DNA of 64,000 bases from positions 806,001 to 870,000 of the forward strand of contig NZ_SJPX01000001.1 in the NCBI RefSeq assembly GCF_007860175.1. The letters are read 5' to 3'. Source of the stretch: Rubripirellula reticaptiva. Its GTDB lineage: Bacteria > Planctomycetota > Planctomycetia > Pirellulales > Pirellulaceae. Position 1 is the stretch's first letter. The number at the start of each line of letters is the position of its first letter. The position numbers and the translations under genes were made by a program. The notes under the pieces are model-generated. The model did not search any database, was not told the DNA's origin, and saw only the letters and a list, made by a program, of their open reading frames with translations. Shown in pieces: positions 61,292-64,000 of this stretch.

Positions 61292-62329
61292 TTAGGGACG
61301 GGCTGCCATGATCCAGCACATCGAATCGGGTTCGATGCCGAGTGCATTGGCGTCGGGTGCAAGGACGTCGACTTGATTGCCCTGTACCGCAACACGGGTT
61401 AGGACACTGGCGAAGCCGCCTTGCTTGCTGGCCAAGATGACCTCTTGGGCTGTCGTGTCCAGCGTATCCAGTATTCGGCCGACAGACATTTCACCACAGC
61501 GACGGACCGCCTCGATTCGATTGGTCTCGCACTGGATCACCGGCCCGGCGTCGAAGATGTCGACCAAATCCGTTTCGTGGAAACCTTCCGCCTTCAACAT
61601 TTTGAGCGCCGGCTGCGTCTCGTCGTGAACCTGCCCTAGGCCATTGCGAATCTCGGGGGGTAATAGATCCAGATAGATCGGATGCTGTGGCATCATCTCT
61701 TCGATAAAGTCTTTCGACATCGTCGACATGGCATCCGCAGTCGCAAACTCGACCGGAATGAATCGGCCGGTCACAGCATCCCAGAACGGAACGCTGCCAT
61801 CGGATGACGCACGGCCTCGCATTTCAGCAATCACGGAATCGGCGAAACGGTGAGGCTGCATCGCGATCAACATGAATCGAGCGAGCGAAAGCCATCGGCC
61901 CCGTCCGCCACCGCGAAATCGGCTGCGCAGGAACAGGCTGCCAATTTCGGTGGGTCCGTCGTGAGTACGATACAACGACAGACGCTCGCGATGATGACGC
62001 ACACCAAGTTGGTCGCTGTGATGATCGGAAACGATCCGCTGATAGGCATAGAACGGTTGGTGACCGCCGGTCTTGGTGTAGATCGTGGACGTACCGATAA
62101 TCTCACCTACTTCGTTATCGATCACATTGGAATCATCGACCATCACCAACACGAACGGTTCGTCTCGCGTTGACGCTCCGATGCGACTCATTGCAAACAC
62201 CGACTGCTCGATTCGATCGAGCAGTTGCTCACCATTCAACTGCAGCGACGTCAGACCTCGCGTCGCCGATCGGACCAACTTTAAGAGATCGTCGAAGTCA
62301 TCAATACGAACGGCGCGTACCATCATCAT
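61292..62329 (-). CDS. astA: Arginine N-succinyltransferase
   Basis: 345 residues; three consecutive ATGs at 62329, 62326 and 62323. Family segments: MVRAVRIDDFDDLLKLVRSA at the start, GLTSLQLNGEQLLDRIEQS, EIGSLFLRSRFRGGGRGRWL, VPFWDAVTGRFIPVEFATAD, LLPPEIRNGLGQVHDETQPA, and DIFDAGPVIQCETNRI. It uses succinyl-CoA to succinylate arginine, the first step of the ammonia-producing AST pathway. The preceding gene on this strand is a class III aminotransferase, the type used in the third AST step. No astB, astD or astE is visible. Confidence 0.9.
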   Translation of the reverse strand: MMMVRAVRIDDFDDLLKLVRSATRGLTSLQLNGEQLLDRIEQSVFAMSRIGASTRDEPFVLVMVDDSNVIDNEVGEIIGTSTIYTKTGGHQPFYAYQRIVSDHHSDQLGVRHHRERLSLYRTHDGPTEIGSLFLRSRFRGGGRGRWLSLARFMLIAMQPHRFADSVIAEMRGRASSDGSVPFWDAVTGRFIPVEFATADAMSTMSKDFIEEMMPQHPIYLDLLPPEIRNGLGQVHDETQPALKMLKAEGFHETDLVDIFDAGPVIQCETNRIEAVRRCGEMSVGRILDTLDTTAQEVILASKQGGFASVLTRVAVQGNQVDVLAPDANALGIEPDSMCWIMAARP

Positions 62330-62359
62330 CGCGATACTCTCCCAGAGAAGCGTGAACGC

Positions 62360-63796
62360 CTAACCCAGCTTCTTTGCAAACGCTTCGAGCGACTTGTCGA
62401 GCAATCCGATCGCCGCATCGATGTGATCGTGAGTCGTCGTGACCGGCGGAGGCAAAAACCGGATACGCGTGGGATCGCCACCACAAAGAAAACAGAGCAG
62501 GCCGAGATCAAACATCGTATCCATCAACAGTTTCGCTTGGTCGTAACTGCCATCGCCGGGCGTGAAGGCAATCATCATGCCTTCGCCGAATGGACCATTT
62601 ACCAACTTGGGATACTTCTGGTGAAGCTTTTCCAGTGCGGCGGCAAAATAAGCGTGGCGAGTCATATTCTTGCCCGTTTTGCCAAAGCATCCTTCCGCAT
62701 CTAGCAATTCCAAGATTTTTATGCCGGACGCGATCGACGAAGATGCCCCTGTGAACGTTTGGCTTAGCAGAGGCCCCTTGGGCACAAAGTCTTTTCCGTA
62801 AAGCGTCGCACACACCTGCGTGATCTTGCCGAGCGTGACGATGTCAGCAAATTCGTCCAAACCGTAATGCTGGAAAGCGAAGGGCATCGAGGTGCGCGAG
62901 AAGGATTGAACTTCATCAAAGATGATCGGAACGCCGGCATCGCGAAGCGGCTTGGAAATCGCAGCGAAAAATTCGTGGCTGCCCGGATAATATCCGCCTT
63001 CCCCAGCGACCGGTTCGGCCCAAAAAGCTGCATAACGACCGGGATGACGTTTGAGCAATCGATGGAGTTCATCGACGGCCCATTTTTGGCTTCGCTTGGG
63101 ATTGGCTTGATCGCGAAACGGCAAGTAGTCGACGTTCACGACCAGCGGCAATCCCATACGGTACTTTGCCTTGTCCGTCAAAGCAGCCATCGCTAGCGAT
63201 CGACCGGCAAATGCATTGTCAAACGCGATCACTCGATCGGCCGGCGAGTTGTGATGCATCGCAATCTTCAGCGCGTTTTCGTTCGCCATCGCGCCACTTG
63301 TCGAAAGCAAACAGTGATCCATGCGAGCGCCATTCTTTTTGGCTAACTCGATCAACCGTTCGCTCATCTTGATGCTTGGCGGATGCTGTTGCAGGTTCCC
63401 CTGCATGACCGTGTCTTCTAGAGCGCCGTCGATGGCCGCGTCGATCATGGCCGGATGGCTATGCCCACAACCATGCACGCCGATGCCGCCGATGAAGTCC
63501 ATCTTAATGCTGCCGTCGGCCAACTCGACCATCGGGCCGTTACCCAAGCCTGACGAAAGATACGGTAAGAAAGGCGGACCACCACGGGTCGCCCCCAATC
63601 GTTCAAGCAATGCTTGATACGACGTCACCAGTGCCGGATCAGGATCCTTGGGCGCGGTCATCGTGGCGGAGTGGTCGGCAACAGCTTCGGCGATCAAGCG
63701 ACGGGCTTCGGCGATTCGCGGGTCCGCTCGCAGCGATTCTGCATTCAACGACTTTTTGACCGATGATTCCACGACAACTGACTCCGGGACCGACAA
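62360..63796 (-). CDS. Class III PLP-dependent aminotransferase
   Basis: 478 residues from TTG 63796; a GTG eight codons later is also possible, so the start is uncertain. Family features: GGIGVHGCGHSHPAMIDAAI near residue 100, LSTSGAMANENALKIA, AAFWAEPVAGEGGYYPGSH, IIFDEVQSFSRT with the PLP-binding Asp, and Lys324 in VTLGKITQ as the Schiff-base lysine. The family covers ornithine, acetylornithine, succinylornithine and related omega-aminotransferases. Position 30 nt upstream of astA suggests succinylornithine or ornithine as substrate, but the sequence alone does not settle it. Confidence 0.85.
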   Translation of the reverse strand: MSVPESVVVESSVKKSLNAESLRADPRIAEARRLIAEAVADHSATMTAPKDPDPALVTSYQALLERLGATRGGPPFLPYLSSGLGNGPMVELADGSIKMDFIGGIGVHGCGHSHPAMIDAAIDGALEDTVMQGNLQQHPPSIKMSERLIELAKKNGARMDHCLLSTSGAMANENALKIAMHHNSPADRVIAFDNAFAGRSLAMAALTDKAKYRMGLPLVVNVDYLPFRDQANPKRSQKWAVDELHRLLKRHPGRYAAFWAEPVAGEGGYYPGSHEFFAAISKPLRDAGVPIIFDEVQSFSRTSMPFAFQHYGLDEFADIVTLGKITQVCATLYGKDFVPKGPLLSQTFTGASSSIASGIKILELLDAEGCFGKTGKNMTRHAYFAAALEKLHQKYPKLVNGPFGEGMMIAFTPGDGSYDQAKLLMDTMFDLGLLCFLCGGDPTRIRFLPPPVTTTHDHIDAAIGLLDKSLEAFAKKLG

Positions 63797-63892
63797 CGAT
63801 GGGGATTGAAAAGAACGATTCGCGATTCACAACGCAGGAACATAGTAACGCTTGCGGCCGAAAAGGTTCAGGCGCCGCCGATTTCGTGGCTA

Positions 63893-64000
63893 TCACGTTT
63901 CCTGACTAGCGTGTTCTTGACCAGCGAAGCTGGCAATCAGGGCGGCAACCGTCAACGCGGCCGGTGCGATCGAGTCGACTTCGCAGAACTCGGTCGGACT
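63893..64000 (-). CDS. C-terminal end of an unidentified protein (cut by window edge)
   Basis: The minus-strand frame from the window edge reads SPTEFCEVDSIAPAALTVAA then a hydrophobic helix and a polar tail to a TGA at 63893-63895. It looks like the last 35 residues of a globular protein. It lies 97 nt upstream of the aminotransferase gene on the same strand and may belong to the same operon. Too short to name. Confidence 0.45.
   Translation of the reverse strand, partial: SPTEFCEVDSIAPAALTVAALIASFAGQEHASQET

Overview
The window reads as chromosome of a marine planctomycete close to Rhodopirellula (Pirellulaceae). This is inferred from gene content, not from a marker gene. Supporting signs are ECF sigma factors paired with Ser/Thr kinases, a BBP7-type barrel protein, a giant secreted protein with an N-terminal LEDRRLL-type motif, short proteins starting with an NPYKPP-like motif, Tat-exported Gfo/Idh/MocA and FAD oxidoreductases, and many GTG/TTG starts. 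No rRNA, CRISPR array, transposase, prophage or integron was seen.

Layout: 1-3810 is a surface-polysaccharide or lipid-sugar block (sugar-nucleotide epimerase end, GT2 transferase, two large membrane proteins joined by 4-nt overlaps). 3897-7241 is an ECF sigma factor plus a kinase carrying a zinc-finger anti-sigma-like N-terminus. 7260-13316 (-) is a giant alpha-2-macroglobulin. 13464-17541 holds small envelope genes, two apparently decayed small membrane genes and a tRNA-Leu(UAA). 17982-20932 is a second sigma-kinase pair sharing a TAATG junction. 21143-22747 is an orphan TolC/CusC-like lipoprotein. 22768-26889 (-) holds sulfur-handling genes (CoA-disulfide reductase fused to rhodanese; rhodanese-DUF2892) and a short secretin. 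27137-32505 holds secreted carbohydrate-related oxidoreductases and a TIM-barrel-like protein. 32682-34942 (-) holds agmatine deiminase, an esterase and a small basic protein. 35256-38476 is hpf, EIIA-Ntr, HPr and enzyme I, a regulatory PTS without a visible transporter. 38504-41878 is a DUF2344 protein, RNase E/G and pdxJ.

The most distinctive part is 43858-61255. It holds a lipoprotein, an unusually long secretin with about eight ring-building modules, a BBP7 barrel, a 1908-residue protein with twelve 128-residue DUF11 repeats, a PAS-GGDEF diguanylate cyclase, a degenerate receiver protein coupled by ATGA to GspE, then GspF and a pseudopilin-like protein. I read this as a candidate planctomycete type II/type IV pilus-like export system, possibly gated by c-di-GMP through the N-terminal domain of GspE. 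The functional link between its two halves is inference. The right edge (61292-64000, -) holds arginine N-succinyltransferase, a class III aminotransferase and the tail of another gene, suggesting arginine/ornithine catabolism.
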